Assembly (NCBI RefSeq): GCF_910596095.1
Contig: NC_056542.1
Coordinates: 28,650,957-28,714,956, forward strand
Direction: 5' to 3'
DNA from: Thunnus maccoyii
Taxonomy: Eukaryota > Chordata > Actinopteri > Scombriformes > Scombridae
Length of the DNA stretch: 64,000 nucleotides
The notes under the pieces were generated by a model that had not been told where the DNA came from, did not search any database, and saw only the letters and a program-made list of their open reading frames with translations. Each line of letters starts with the position of its first letter. The first letter of the stretch is position 1. This document shows, piece after piece, positions 31,599-46,500 of the stretch. The position numbers and the translations under genes are program-made.

Positions 31599-34500
31599 CT
31601 GGTGTGTATAGTGCCAAAGATAAACCTAAATACGGAGGTCAACATCAGATATTGTATTATAAATGCATCCAACCACCAGCAAACTAACAATTTAGTTATT
31701 TTTTCTATGCTAGAGCAGATTTAAATGAATTAGCTGTAGCTACCTATTTGTGTTTGAGTGTTAAACTGTTATGCAAAGCAGTGAAGTGTTAAACACACTT
31801 TCACCATCACCTAGAGCAGCCTGTTCTAGATGAATTATCTCTAATGAAGCGGGAAGCATTAGGAGAGGACGGGTGGCTACAGGTACTATGCCAGGACGGA
31901 CTGGGGGAGACTGGCAAACCTTGGCTGACTCTCTTCCACTGATGTAAATGCTCCTGCACAGAGCAAAAACTGCCTTCATCAACCCCAACACAAACGCCTC
32001 GATAGGGTGGTAGCTCCGCAAAGGGTGGAGAATGGAGGGAGAAGGGTGCAGGTGGGGGATCCAGGAACGAAATGAGGCTATCATCCCGACCTGAACGAGA
32101 CAAGGTTAAGGTGTGTTGTGTGGGGGAGAGGAAGAGAAGGATCCCTGCAGTTTGACCAGGAGATAAAGTGAGCATACTGGGTGGATTTGTTGATGGAAAA
32201 AGTAGAGGGAGGAAATCAAGAAACAGGCAAGCTGCACACATAAAATGATAAGAGACATGACAGTGAGTGTTTCTTTTCTTTGCAGATCCTGATGCTCGGC
32301 TTATCTCTTCACTTCTCCCTCTGTTTTTTCTCTCTTATTAAGTTACTGCACAGGATCTGAGTGGCTGTTGCTGGTTTAAAACCTTCCCAGATCACACTGC
32401 CCTCAGAAAGTCCACAAAAAAACAATACCTTTAACCCTGTCTCTTTTTGTCCAAAAACGTGTGAGACATAAACCAGAGTATTCTTCAACTGCGGATGTGT
32501 GCGGAAAGTTGTGTGACTCACCAGAGACTTAGAACTCTGTTTGGAGGGTGGCTGAAACTGTCGGACATTGGTTGGGGTTTCCTTCTCAATGGAGTGTCTT
32601 CTCTGGGAGGTCTGACGCCTCTCTGGCTGGGGTGTAGAGGAGATTGGGAGGAACAGTGGGGGAGCTGGTGTTCACAGTCAGAGGACAAGCAGAGAAAACC
32701 AGAAAGAGAGATGGGAGAGAGAAGAAAATTTGACTTGGTTTATTTGCTAAATGGAGGGAATCAATTGATTGGTGAACTCAGGGCTCAAATACTTCTCATC
32801 ACAAAGAATACAACAAAGAAAAACAGGGCTGACAAGGCCGTGAAATTAAAACTCATCGATCACTGTCTGTCTAGTTAAGGAGGTGACTGAGCTGTGACAG
32901 GGGAGTGGAAAAAATAATTCCTGACTCACTTTTCTTCCCGAGCGCAGACTCTGGGGATGTATCATCCATCAAAGACGTAGCCACACTGGAGTTGCTTGCT
33001 GATCTGCGCCCAACAATCTCATCCTGAACATATATAAATATATATATATATATAGATATAGATATATATATATATATAGATATATGGAATATTCAAGCAC
33101 TTCAATCATTATTTGCTCTGCACATGCCAGATGCACTTTTACAAAAACCCCACAAACAGACAAACTCATACTGACATCAGAGTCCGAGCTGTCCAGCTCT
33201 GCGAGGCTGGGAGCCTTCAGAAGTCTTTTCCTCTGGGGTACAGACTGAGATCCAGAGGGCTCTTCTCTGGGAGATGCTGATCCATTGGTCAGAGACAGAG
33301 AGCTGGACGTCCTCCTGCCCATGTACGGACTAAATTCGTCTGCACAGAGCCAAACATTAAGTAGAATCATTCAGAAAAAATGATGAATCTCACTTTTGAT
33401 GAATCTCAAAATGCTTCCTCTTACGATTCCTTGCATCCTCATTGACTTATAATTTTAAATCTATCTTGATTGTTGTGTCCCCTTAATAGGGCACTCTTTT
33501 CAAATCATGGTGTGTTTAAATGGGAGGTGAAGTGAAAAGATGCAATGAATCCTGGGATAGAGGACTGAGTTTTGAGATCCATCCCAAAGTTAAAGAGGTC
33601 GGGAAGGGTGAGTTCAGTTGGTTTGAAGGGGAGGCGTAGGAACAGGCCAGTGTTACACACAGAGCATGGATGCTTCATTCATGAAATATTTAGATTCTGG
33701 ACTCCTAAAATGGGCTCCACTGACAGCCTCCATGCTGCTCCATGCTTGTATATTTTTGGGAGAACCTAAATCTTTGAAACCGAACGCCCCAGTTCACTAA
33801 CAAGGTCATTCTGCACTACAAGAGGGGTCTTTATAGCTCCAAACTCTGAAGACGGAAAACAATCTATGATCACCTGGTTCTGTCTACCAAACTGTGTTAC
33901 ACTAGCTGTGATTTCTGGGAGTGCAAAAGCAGTAAACCTTAAAAGAGCTTTTAGAGGAAGGGAAGAAGGGAGGGAGGGAGGGAGGGAGTGTGAGGAGAGG
34001 AGACAAGTGAGTGCTGCAAAAGACAGATAAAGAGCCACAGCTGATAGGATCTATGGGAGCTCTTTTCTCAGCCTTTGCTGCTGTTTGTGGGAAAAGGCTT
34101 AAGCATCCACATGAGCTCGACATTTCAACAGCAGCTCTGTTTCTGCTGCTGGACTAGAACAAACCGTCTTTCTACCACCTCAGATTCCTAACAAACTCTG
34201 TCAGCAGGCTTTAGACTTAAACACAAACAAATAAGCTAAATTAGTCATAGTTTTACACTATATCCATGTCTTGGATAATCCTCAGCATTCAGTATTTAAA
34301 TAGAGGAGATATTAGTTTACAGCCGGGGAGGGAGACAGACAAGGCCATTGGGTTATGGGTGAACAAGGCCCTCCAAACCGCAGTTTTTCTCATACTTTAC
34401 CTATTCCTGTACGAAACAAGTCCTGTGGCATACTGCGAGTTTTGCCAAAACCTAAAAGGGGACACCTCCTTCATTAGGAGAGCTAAAGGAACATTCTAGC

Positions 34501-37500
34501 TTGTTATACCTGTGCTGTTAATATCATTTCTGTAGTGACTTTCTACATTGTAGAAGCCTTTAAACTGGTGTCAAGGTGTTGCATCCTGGTCTAAGGCTAC
34601 TGTTGATGGAGAAATGCTCTCTCTGGATTTCTGCCTTTGTCATTGCTCTTTGATTCTACAAAAAAGCTGAACATTTTCTGTTTTTAAAGGAATTGTTTGA
34701 GATTTGGAGAATAAGCGTTTTCCTTTGTCCTGAGTTAGATGAGAAGATCAATACCAGTCTTATGTATGTCTGTTAAGAATGAAGCTACAGCAGGGAGGTG
34801 ATTAGCTTAGCTTAGCATTAAGACTGGAAACAGCTAGCCTAGCTCTCTCCACAGTTCAAAATTCTGCCTACTGGCACCTCTAAAGCACTACTTACTTAAC
34901 ACCCTGTTTAATCTGTAGACAAACAGAAATGTTAAAGTAACAATTTGTGCACCAAACACCCGGCCACTGTTCGCCAAGAAATAGTCCAGCACACAAGCCC
35001 ATAGGCTCCAGGTGTTGGTAAGCAGATTTTTGACCTTTAGACAGAGCCAGACTAGCTGTTTCCCCCTGATTCCATTATTTATGCTAAGCTAAGCTAAGCT
35101 AAGCACCTCCTGGCTTTACTTACCCCTGGCATAAGAGTGGTATCAATTTTCTCATCTGACTCTGCACAAAAGCAAATAAGCGTATTTCCCAAAATATCAA
35201 ACCTTTCCTTTGAAAAGTTGATGCATTATTAATATTCCGATATGACACCACCACCATCTCCATTTACCCAGTTGTGAGGACTAAAAAAATGACATCACCA
35301 AACAAGAAAATGGAGCCAAATAAGCATGATATACATCACCCAGAGCTGTTTAGCAACAGTGTTTAAATCTTGTGAAATGGACTTCTCCTTGAAACAGTAT
35401 TTTCTCGTTACTGATTAAAACATTAATCATGCTCATGAAAGTGTCAGTGAGTATGCGCCCTCTCCCCATAAAATATCGAGCAAAGTGAGACTTAAACTGT
35501 TCACTCCATATGAGCATAATTCATTGTCGAAGGAAGTTGGTACACACACACACAGATTACCTGACAGCATGAATGAGTGAGCGTAAGGTGATAAAGCTTG
35601 TAGTGTGATGAGAGACACTGGCCTCAGTAGAAGGGAAAGCGGAGCACAGCTTTATTATGATTTGTTTGCCTCAGTAGGGTTTCCTTATCATCTCAATCAA
35701 AACTCTCAAATTAAATTGTTCTGATGCGTTCAATGCTGAACACATGCCACTGATGAGGGGATATACCTCATCATGTAAGACTGTGCAGTATCTGGTCTTG
35801 TGCAGAGCACGAGACTCACACATCCTCCTGCACACTGATCCATCAGCATTAAATTCTGCAAAGTCACGGTGGCACATGAAAGACCCTGCTGGATGAAGTT
35901 GATGATTGAAGACACAGAGGTGGCAGTTGTACTCTGTGCTGGTCCTTGTGATTCCTTGATTAGATGGCTAGCTGCACACTCCTTCTGCGTGGCTTTGAGA
36001 TTCAGTACTTTAGTATGTTTGAGGAATGGTGTAGTAGTTTTTAGAGAGCAAGAGCAACAACCAGGCCCCTTTTTTTAGTTATATAATCCTGTCCATTTGT
36101 TTGACAGAGCTGTAGATAACAGAGAGTATTTGAGCTGCCCTCTCAAAACTGCTACACTGCTATCATTTAGTCGGATTTCAACATCAAAATGATGTTCTCT
36201 AAAGACAGATTTGAAGTGCACTGAGCCAACAATGTCATTTCGCAACTTCAGAATTCCATATAAGCATAAGCTGTGCTCAGCAGCAATAAAACTTAAGAGG
36301 GAAGATACATTAACAAACATTAAACCTGGTTGGATAATATTACATTCTTTAAACAGTCACTGGCCATTAATTCAGCATCCAAACACTGGCCTCTTTCCAT
36401 AACAGCAAATGTCCTTTAAATGTCCCAATGTGATCTGTTCCAATCAGCCACAGTTTAATCTTTCCCTTTAGGACAGCTGCATGGTAATGGGAAGTTAGAA
36501 TTCCCTCTTGTGATAAAAAAGCATGCTCACGACACTGTAGGTACTCAGTGTCTGTTATTTTGCAGACTAAAAATGGAGAATACATTTTATTCTTCAATGA
36601 AACACTTTTTTGTTATCCCAATTTTTTTTTTTTAAAAGAAAGAAAAATAGACAGCACACTGCCCAAAGGAATGCCTCACATACTGTTATGGGTTTGGGTT
36701 AGTGTTTTAAAAAATTACATTTGGCATTTAAACATTTTAAAACAACAGACATCACACTTAGCCAGTAGTGGAATAAGTAAAGTTTTACATAAGTAAATGT
36801 AGCAATACTTAAAAATACTCTATTACAAGTACAGTAAAGTTCTTGCATTTATCTAAGTAAAAGTACAGAAGTAGTTTTATTGTATACTAAATCTACTTAA
36901 AGTATCTAAAGTTAAAGTCCCCATTATGAAGAATGGCCCCTGTCTGTGATATATTATTATATACAGTTATTGGATCAATATCACTACTGCATTAATATGT
37001 AATTTTGACTACTTTATATATTGCTGGGTAGTATAACCTATAACAATGTATCATATTTTATATGATGATCACATGTTTTGTACGTAAAATCTCAAAAAGC
37101 AGCTGGTAACTATAGCTTTGACATAACTGTGGTGGAGAAAAAAGTACAATGTTCTGAGATGTAGTGGTGTAGAAGAATAAAGTAGCATAAAATGGAAATA
37201 CTCACATTAAGTACAAGTACCTTAAAATTATACCTAATTGCAGTACTTGAGATGTCACTACAGCAGGTTTTCGAAGATGGTAAGAAAAGAACATTGATTA
37301 GCTGCAGGGCCGTAGCCTTAAAAATGCTGAGAGGTCATGAGTCTCAATCCCCTGATGTACCCCACCAAAAATAATCTCTAAAATTTTGGACTTGAATTTT
37401 TCAGTTTTTATTTATTCCTTTAACGGTTCAATTGTATTTTCTTAAATACAATAAGGGTCTAAATAGTAAAAGTTATTAATTGCGAAATGTAAACCCCCCC

Positions 37501-40500
37501 CGCAGGTCACATACAAGGTTCCTTGAAAAAACAGGACAGGACCTGAGTGTCATCAGTGTTCCTGACTCCTGCTCGATGTTTGTGCTGTGATTGAAAATCC
37601 TGTGTGTCCTTCTGCTCACATGTGTCACTCATCAGTTCTCTCTCATCTGTGTCCTACTGACCAGTGTCCCCCATCACCATGTTTCACCTCCACAGATGAC
37701 AGCCAACCATCACCAACCACTGAAGCATGACATGAAACGTGTGTACAGTGTGCTGTTTGTGTGTTTGTGTAAAAGCTATGAGAGCAGATGAGCAGCCACA
37801 ACAAGGAAAAAAACAGAAAAAGATTTTGAAAAAAAAAAAGCCAGGTAAGCAGTAAGGAGAACTTTACCTGACGCATCAAAACTGAAAGACATGCTAAGTG
37901 GCCGAATTACTGCAACGAGAAACAGTCATGGCAACGGACAGTTATTGCTTGTGATTAGGAGGCAAATTAAGGCAAGATTTAACACACAAGAGTAAGTAAT
38001 CTGTTTATATTTGGCAAGAAATTCAGGGATATAGCATGCTTATTTTCTAGTTTCAGATCACTGTAGTGTATAATTACTTTCATGATGTAAGATAATAGGA
38101 TTTCAAATAAGCCACAGCCAATGGTGAGAGCTTATTGACACTCAGAAACAGTAGCAGGGGTTAGTGTTATTAGCGTTAATGGAATTGCAGACACTTAGCA
38201 TTACTGTTGAAGTACAACTTTCACTATATTGCAAACAATATAGTAAACAAAATAATAATAGGCGTTAGTTGCAACACAAATGTGAAAAATTAGGCAGCAT
38301 TAGCAACAGCAGAGAGCAGAGGCACAAATAATAGTAGTAAAGTGCTTAAACATAGATCATAATAATGACGCTACTGTTGATTTGTAATTTATTTGCACAT
38401 GATGTCCAGCAGCTGCAAGTATAAGCTCCATACTTCAGCTTGAAAAATACATTTCATAGTGAAGTATGGTTTCATGTGCATGAGAGTGTACTTGTGTTAA
38501 GTGTAAAACAAAAGTAAAAAGGCAGCGGCAGGTACAGAGAGTCATTCAGAATCTTACCCAGCCTTCCCCTGCGGACCACATCCGGCGACACGGGTCGAAG
38601 TTTCCTCTCTGCTTTGATTTCCTCCAGGATGCGCTCATGCAGCGTGGGAGGAGGCTGTGTCTGTGGCTTCAGCTTACGGGCTGACACCTGCCAAAGGTTG
38701 ATGGAGGGTAAAAGATATGTAATGACAAAAAGTAAATAGGGTGGAGAGCAATAACCGACACAAACAGCGTTATAGCCAGCAGGCCTGTTCCTCACCACCT
38801 CCTTATATCTCCTACAACTGATTGTTCACCTCAGCGCTCTGCTGAAACAGCGCCTGCTATTTCTGCTCTAAGATTTATATCAACAGAGAACTGATGAACA
38901 CAGCATTTCACTGAATTCACAGTGCAGTGAGACTCAAATTGAATAGCAGCAATATTCATGTTTTACAAAGAGAATTCTTACACTTTTTTATATGATGGTA
39001 TTATACAAATAGTTTTACCTACTTCAGTTTTAATGTAAATCCTATTAATAGGTCTAGAATTTTTTTTGTATAACATTTTAAGTTCTGGACAATTCTTAAA
39101 TTAGTCAAGTACAGTGTGCTTTTGCAGCATACATCAGCATGAACTATGTCAAATCTGCATTTTCTTGCTCAGGAGCCCAGAGGTCAGGACGGATGCCCAC
39201 AAACAATCACATTATAGATCTGAGATGATAAACAGAATGAGAGCCTTGAAAACAATGTTATCTTTTTACTTTTTTCTATTCAATTACTAGATAATCTTAT
39301 ATCTTTCAGCTTATAAAATGTGTTCAAATAAAACAAGGGAACATTTCATTTCTTTGGTTGAACCACTGATAGACATATGATACAGCTGACCAAGGGTCAC
39401 AAGTCTAAAAGGTTGAGAACCACCGCTCTAGCTGAATGTTTATTGATATCCTTACTTAAAGACAGTCCACTGGTCTGTTCTCTCTAACAAAGGTTTTCAC
39501 AGGCTGCACGTGAACGGGGTTGTGATATTTAAGCGCGTGGCCTTTGGTTCCACTCACAGGGTTGAGAGGTGGTCTGGACCTGATGAACTCCAGGATGACT
39601 TCATGAGCGCTCTTCTTTAACCTGGGAGGGATGTCTCCATTCACCTGAACAGAAACAACACAACAGGGTAAAAATAAGAGACACAGGAAGACAGAAATGG
39701 CTTCATCCTATGACCTTACAAAAGAGTCACTCGCTGAAAATAGAAAGATCATGAATTCTAATAAAATGTAGAATTGCCTGTTGCTGAACAACCAAACCCA
39801 TGACCATAAGCTCAACTATCATCTGGGGCAGCAACTAACAATGTAACACTTATTCATTTGTAGTTGACTGTTTTTGATTAATACATTTGTTGTTGGTCTA
39901 TAAAATGTAAAAAAAAAAACATAGCAATAAATGTCCATCACAATTCCACAGAGCCAAAATCCAAATTTATGTTTTCTTATTTTGTTTGACCAAAACTACA
40001 GCAAAGATATTCAATTGACAATCATATAAAACAGAGAAAAGCAGCAAAATCCTCACATTAGAGGATTTAGAACCAGAGAACGTTTGACATTTTTATTTGA
40101 TTAAATGACAATCAGAGCTGTTGCTGATTACTTTTCTGTCGAACAACTAATTAATGAATTGACTGATTGTTTCAGCTTTACTATCAGCAATGTCACATAT
40201 TTTCCATGTAGCTGCATTTTCTGAGTGGTGACTTACAGCAGCATATTGCTGCCACCATGACAAACAAATGTGTTCAGTTTCTTCTTAAAACAAGAAACCT
40301 TTCTCATTTTAACATGATACTTATATTTAACAAGATATTTCCTCATTATTACTAGATACCAAATGAATACAAGAAATTGCCTTTTCTTGTTTTAAGGACA
40401 TATGGAAGTGTTGTGTAGTTCCAGCTTACCAACTTATCATGTACCATTTGTGAAATAACAAGAAAGTTTTGCAATACAACAAGATAAAGTGGTATGTTGT

Positions 40501-43500
40501 TATAATGAGAGATGTTTCTTGTTAAAACAGAATAATTAAGTATGTAGAAATTAACAAGAAAAGTATGTCATTATTACATGAATATATCTTTTGGCATGAA
40601 AACGATGACCACATCAGAGAAAGTCAAACACTACACTGGTTTCCAATAGAGAATCACCCCGGCCAACAATTATTATGCAACAGTGTAGCAAGCTTTTCCA
40701 AGCAGGAACTGGAACAATAGTGCAGCAAGAGGCCAAACTGGACACTGACCATGACTTTGCGCAGTTTGTAGCGTTTAGACCTGATGTCGTCCATGAGCAT
40801 TTCATAGGGAGTGAGCTGGTACTCGATGGGCAGAGGGTTGTACTGGCGCTCCTGCACCTTTTTCAGCTTGACTCCTTCGCGCAGGTCCCTCATCACCTGA
40901 ACCCAGAATCGAGCCTGATGGAAGAAGCAAAGGGCAGCATGGGAGAGGGGAAGCAGAAAATACCACGACCCTTTGGATATGAATGTATTTGACAATAGCA
41001 ATCATCTGTGCTCTAACCTCTCTGTGCACACTGAATAAGGAGGCTTCATCAAGGGGAGTGGTTCTATCCCTCTCAACATGGTTCCTGAGAAGTTCTTTTA
41101 TCACTGCCTATTTGGAGCGGTACATGCATTCATAAAGATTTCTTATGCAGAACCAAATCAACATGAGGTTATGGTATGATTATGGTCTCTATGACACCAA
41201 AAGGGACTTTGTTTCCCCTGTTAGACCTTGATAGTTGAGTAGACGTCAGATAAAATGACCGGTTGAGGTCAGAGGTCAAGAGTCTAGTTGCCTACCCAGT
41301 CAGCATTCTGTAGCTCGTTCAGGTCTCGACCAGGCTCCTCTGACGCCTCTTCCTCCATCTTACGGAGGTTCTGGTGTAAACAGAAGGACTGTGTTAGATT
41401 ATAAAGAAGAAATCACAAACACAGGAAAGAAAGAGGCTAAAAAGAAAAGGATGAAAGAACCAAATACCTGCGAAATGAATTCTCGTCAGCCTCAGCTGTA
41501 CTTTTGGCTTTACGTTAATACACGTCATGAAACTAAAACAACAACCATGATAAACATGTCCTGATAAACATTAGCATGTTAATATTGTCACTGTGACCAT
41601 TTTTACATTTATTTCACCACAACTGCTATAGATCAAACTTTGGACCTCAGCTTTTATTCATCATACAGTTAAGTTTTCTTTACAATGAGTATTATAGCTT
41701 CACAGAGCTGCCAGCATGGCCTCCAGTCTTGTTTCCAGACTGATATCTCACAGTAGGAAAAGAACAAGTTGAAATAATAAAATGAATGATGGCTGAATTT
41801 AGCTGCTTCAGTTTCAGGGTCCTGATATTGTGCATGCTGGCTCACTGTCACACTGTCATGACTTACCGGGACACTTGAATAGAGCAGAGCTATTGTTAAT
41901 GTTCTTTGTAACACCTGTGCTTTTCCTACTATGCTGAGTCAAAATGTCTGTTGCGAGGCCCATTATGTTCAAATCTATAGTTCTTGAAATGAATGTGTCT
42001 TCAAAAAAACAGAAAAACCTCATCACAAACTCGCTATTTAAGGAAGAAATAAAAATGAGAAATGAAGCTCACACAGTCCCCGTTTTCAGGCAGTCAACAC
42101 TAAGCTCCTCCATCATGACACCTGTGTGAACCCTCATAACGTGACACCATTAAAAGTGTTGTAAAACAGTCAATTCTGACTGACAGCCTATCTGTGGAAC
42201 ACAAGGCAGTGAGCTAACCTGCATTCCTCTACTGCTGGTTTAAAAGTTCAACAAGACGTCAGTATGCCTGTGTAACTGTGACCGAGGACAGAGAGACAGA
42301 ACACATGTTCCCCCTGGTTAATATTTGTGGTGAGACTGTGGTTGTCGCGTCACAGCGGAGGAGCGTTTGATAAGACAGTCACGGGAGCCTGCCCAGCTGA
42401 CTGCAGAATTAAGACCTCAACCCACCAGGGAAATCACAATTCACTATCATCCTGCCAGGGAAACAGCTGCAGCGACTGGACTGTAGGCTCAATGTATCAG
42501 TTACATAATATAGCTCACAACATAATGCATTTTGCTGCATCATAACTCTGCATGCCTACAGTGTGTACAGTACTCCATTGTCACAAGGTAACACTGAAGT
42601 GTTTAATGATTTATAACAGCCCATCAGTGCTAATCTAGCAAGTGAAGAGCCTAAAGAGAGATTAGTTCTCTTGCTTTTCATCACCATTATCTCATTGGTA
42701 TGAGTGGTGCATCATGAAATCACATCAAAGCCACATATTTCCATTTCAAAAGGCTGATTGAGCAGTGTTCTCTGCACATAATGGAGACAGTATTTTAATT
42801 AAATCATGCAAAGCAACCCTCATGTGGACAAGACCAACAGTCCTGCTCCTGCAAGTTCACATGAATAATTAGGCCAATTACCAACTGCATCTACAACCTC
42901 ATTTCTTCCAGTCAGTAATCCTGCTCTCTCTGTCTGTTATTCATTTTCTCTCTCAATAGCTGATTAGAAGCACTGATCCATGAGCAAATAGGAGCCAGAG
43001 TTGTTTCTGTGAATCACCACTAATTTAGCTGCTTTTCTTTGAATCTCCAGCAGTAGGCGGCATCTTTGTGGAGAGACAAAGCATCCTTTTTGGCAGCGAT
43101 GGCTAGTAGAGGTGGACGGATAAAGACGGATCCCCTGTGGGTTGACAGAGCTCTCCCATACAGACCGGGAGGTGGGGGGTTGGGGAATGGGCTGCTCACA
43201 GCTGATCTTACATCTGGGTATTTCACACACACACACATATATGGACATACACACAAGGAGACACAGGCTGTGTATCAGATAAACACAGGCACAGACGCAT
43301 ACATACATTACCAAACAGCCAAAATCACAGAACACACCCACACATGCTGCTCCCACTCATCTGTGTGTGCATCCATGCGGGCATGAATATGCAATCACAG
43401 GAACAGTCACATGCATAGACACACATAAACACACAAATACTGGCCTAACTGACCTCGCCTCACATTTACCAGTTCACCACGAGGCTTCACAGCAATTCAC

Positions 43501-46500
43501 TCTTTCATAATGTTGATGATGACACTGGAGCAAAGTCACATGTACTACTTTATTTTAGAATCTAGAGACAAGCTTATTTTTGACTTCCGTTTTATAATTT
43601 CCTACTTATGTTTATTGCATTTTTCAATGTCTTTTTTAATATAATGAACCACAAACACATTATCAGGCAAATGTACACAGGTATCGTTTGTTTCACAAGA
43701 ATTTATGCTCATTTGCTAATTTGCAGTTTAAATGAAAAGTTCATTACAATAAACTAAAGATCACTAAAGTTATTGCAGTTCATCCTGAGGGGGACATGAA
43801 TGTCTGTACCAAATTTCATGACAATTCATCCAACAGTTGTTGAGATATTACATAAATAAACAGAAATGTCAGCGTCATTGTGGCGCTACAGTAAAAGTAA
43901 GGGGATCACCAAAATCAGCAGGATTCATCCTCTGGGTATGATGGATATCTGTACCAGATGTCACAGCAACCCATCCAATAGTTGTGGAGATATTGCAGTC
44001 TGGAATAAAGACTGGATCCATATGCATCCACAGAGACACACTACTGTGGCTATAAAAAGAGGAAGATATATAAAAAGTAGGATATAATAATAGACATTTT
44101 ATTTTAGATTACATTATACAATGTTAATTTCATGAGGGTCTTTCAATCTCATTTCATCCCCTAACCCTTTATAACACCTATAACATAACGATTTACACAA
44201 AAATTTCATTATATGAATCAGGTACTTATAAAATACTTACTGATTTCTACTGGTACTTAAATGAAGGTGAAATGGAAGAAAACAAGGCTAGGGGGGAAAA
44301 AAGGAGTAACATTTGGGCATTTTAGAGGAAGGGAGCAATAAATCATACACAAAGTATGTTTGTACTGGCAAACAAAACTGAGGTTTGGGTAAATGGTGTT
44401 AACAACCTTGTTCATACAGTTCTGTGTAATTAAGGCATCAAAAGGGGAGCACACTTTCAACACTTCATATTTCGGCCCACATTTTAACTCTCTTGTTCCA
44501 CACAGTCTTGTTTTCACTGTACCTACATTTACGTACCAGTAGGAACCACTGAGTATTTCATTGGTACCTCATTCATATGAAATTACACTGTAAATTGTGT
44601 ATTACATTATAAATGTACTAAGTGTTACTTAATATGGATTCCTTTTACTAGTGATTCTTTAAAAATAATTTTTGTTTTAAGAAAATATTAAATGATTAAG
44701 ATAATGATGGTGCCAGTGTTTTTAAATGCTACCTCTTTACTTTGCTTGTTTTTAACGCTTCTTTCTCAGCCTTCTCCACCCTGCAATAAGAGTCCTCTCT
44801 CTCCTCTCTCTGTCCTAACAGAGAGTTATGTAACCTACCAAATCCCCTCTATTCATTCAGATGCATTACACACAGTAAAAGGGCAGCCGCAGTAGTGCAT
44901 AGCAGGAAGGAACCCTGAGGTGGTGCACAGACACACACACACACACACACACACACACCATTCCTCACGGGAAGTTTTCCAACCCACAGCTGAGCTCCAA
45001 AATGCTCCTGAGCAGAATGAAAGCCCAAAATGACTCCTGTACTTGATCTTAATGAATGAGTTGAAGAATAGAAAAATGTACAGCAACAGGACACAGCTTT
45101 GTGTTCAGAGGAAAAGCCTGAATGTGAACTTGGGGTAAATGAAAATAAGCCAATAATGCATCTGTGATGAGAGAATCACATTATCAGCTCTTATTAATTT
45201 TTCCAAAGTCACTATTCAAGCCTTTTTATCAAGTAGGAAGCAATAATTATGGTGCATTCTAACTCATTGAAAAAGTCAACTAAAGGTAATAATTGGAAAT
45301 CACCTGACACACCCTGAATATAAACATATGACCCATACCAATAATGTATTGTGGGAAGCCTTAATCCTTCATGGTATGTGAACAACTTGGAAACATGTTA
45401 CATCACAGGCCCACCTACCACGATTATAGGACCCTAAGAAATGAATTTTAGTTGTGGGGACTTGACCTCAGTGGTTTTGGCAGAATGAGAGTCAGCATGT
45501 CGACAGATATTGTCATCTATGTCAAACACAAACTACAAACGTGTCACTCCTTCTTCAAAGTAGCCCACTTCAACCTGTCAGCCTGCAGGGTGTGAGAGCA
45601 GGGCCCGTCATCCACACACTGCACAGCTGCCTCGGACTGTTAGGACGTTACAGCAGTAGTGACGTATACTAGTCCAGTTTGTGTCAATGCTGTTGATAGC
45701 TGGTATTTTGTGCTAATACCGGAAAAAACCCTGAAAAAATGTTAGCTTTTCCCTGCCAAGTTCTAAAAATCCCCTGAAACAGCACTTATACCATCTTGTT
45801 AAAGTTTATAGCTGTTGTCAGGGACAACACCAATGAACTGAAAAATAATTATTAAAGGTCCTCCATCAGCCTGATTTATCACAACCAATACCTAACAAAT
45901 ATACCAGAAAACATAATATTTTATCAGCATTGTAACCATCCAAGCACTTGTTCAGCGATACTTCAAATTAATGTTATCATATCATTAAAAAATCTATATG
46001 ATAACACCTTAAAAAACTTGAGTAACTTTTGGTGCTAGAAAACTAAATATAATTGTTAACACCCCAATTAAGTTATAAATTGTTGCTTATGCCCTTCGTT
46101 CTACTATTATATTACAGATTAAGCACTTTAATAGCTTAATTTAAGGTTTTTTCAAGTCAGTTTATTTGAGGTTTATTAAAGACAGTCCTCTAATCTTGCA
46201 AATTAAGGGAACTTTGAGGCAATCAATTCAGAGCTTTAAAACATTTTTAAGACGCTTTTAAGGGACTTGTTTTTTTCTGTGCATTATGTTTTATTAGAGT
46301 TTTTACTTTGAGTAGACAATCTAAACCACATGTCAGGTTTTGTCCGTTTATTTCTACATGTTATAAGCAATAAGTGATGCATAAAAATCAAAAGAATGAG
46401 CTGTAAGTGTGGGCTTTGACCTCAGAGTTATTGGGCATTATGTCATAGCATGAGTAATATAGGTTGTGCACTGATGTGTCCATTCATTTCTTTATCCACA

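Larger units (their letters stand above)
33340..37867 (-). other. spire1: spire1 intron with two MITEs
   Basis: Holds a GGAATAGTTTG-type MITE (34688-35209), an AAGTACATTTACT-type element (36765-37255) and a short (GGGA)n run near 33966-33988. Open frames here have no family signature. Confidence 0.75.

Noticed and set aside
31807-32089. Alternative reading of the ExonC segment ([20 protein letters not shown])
   Set aside because: It would need phase 1 entry; the preceding constitutive exon 32522-32664 ends in phase 0, so this frame is out of register.
40675-40992. Plus-strand 105-codon frame
   Set aside because: Antisense shadow of the spire1 WH2 exon.
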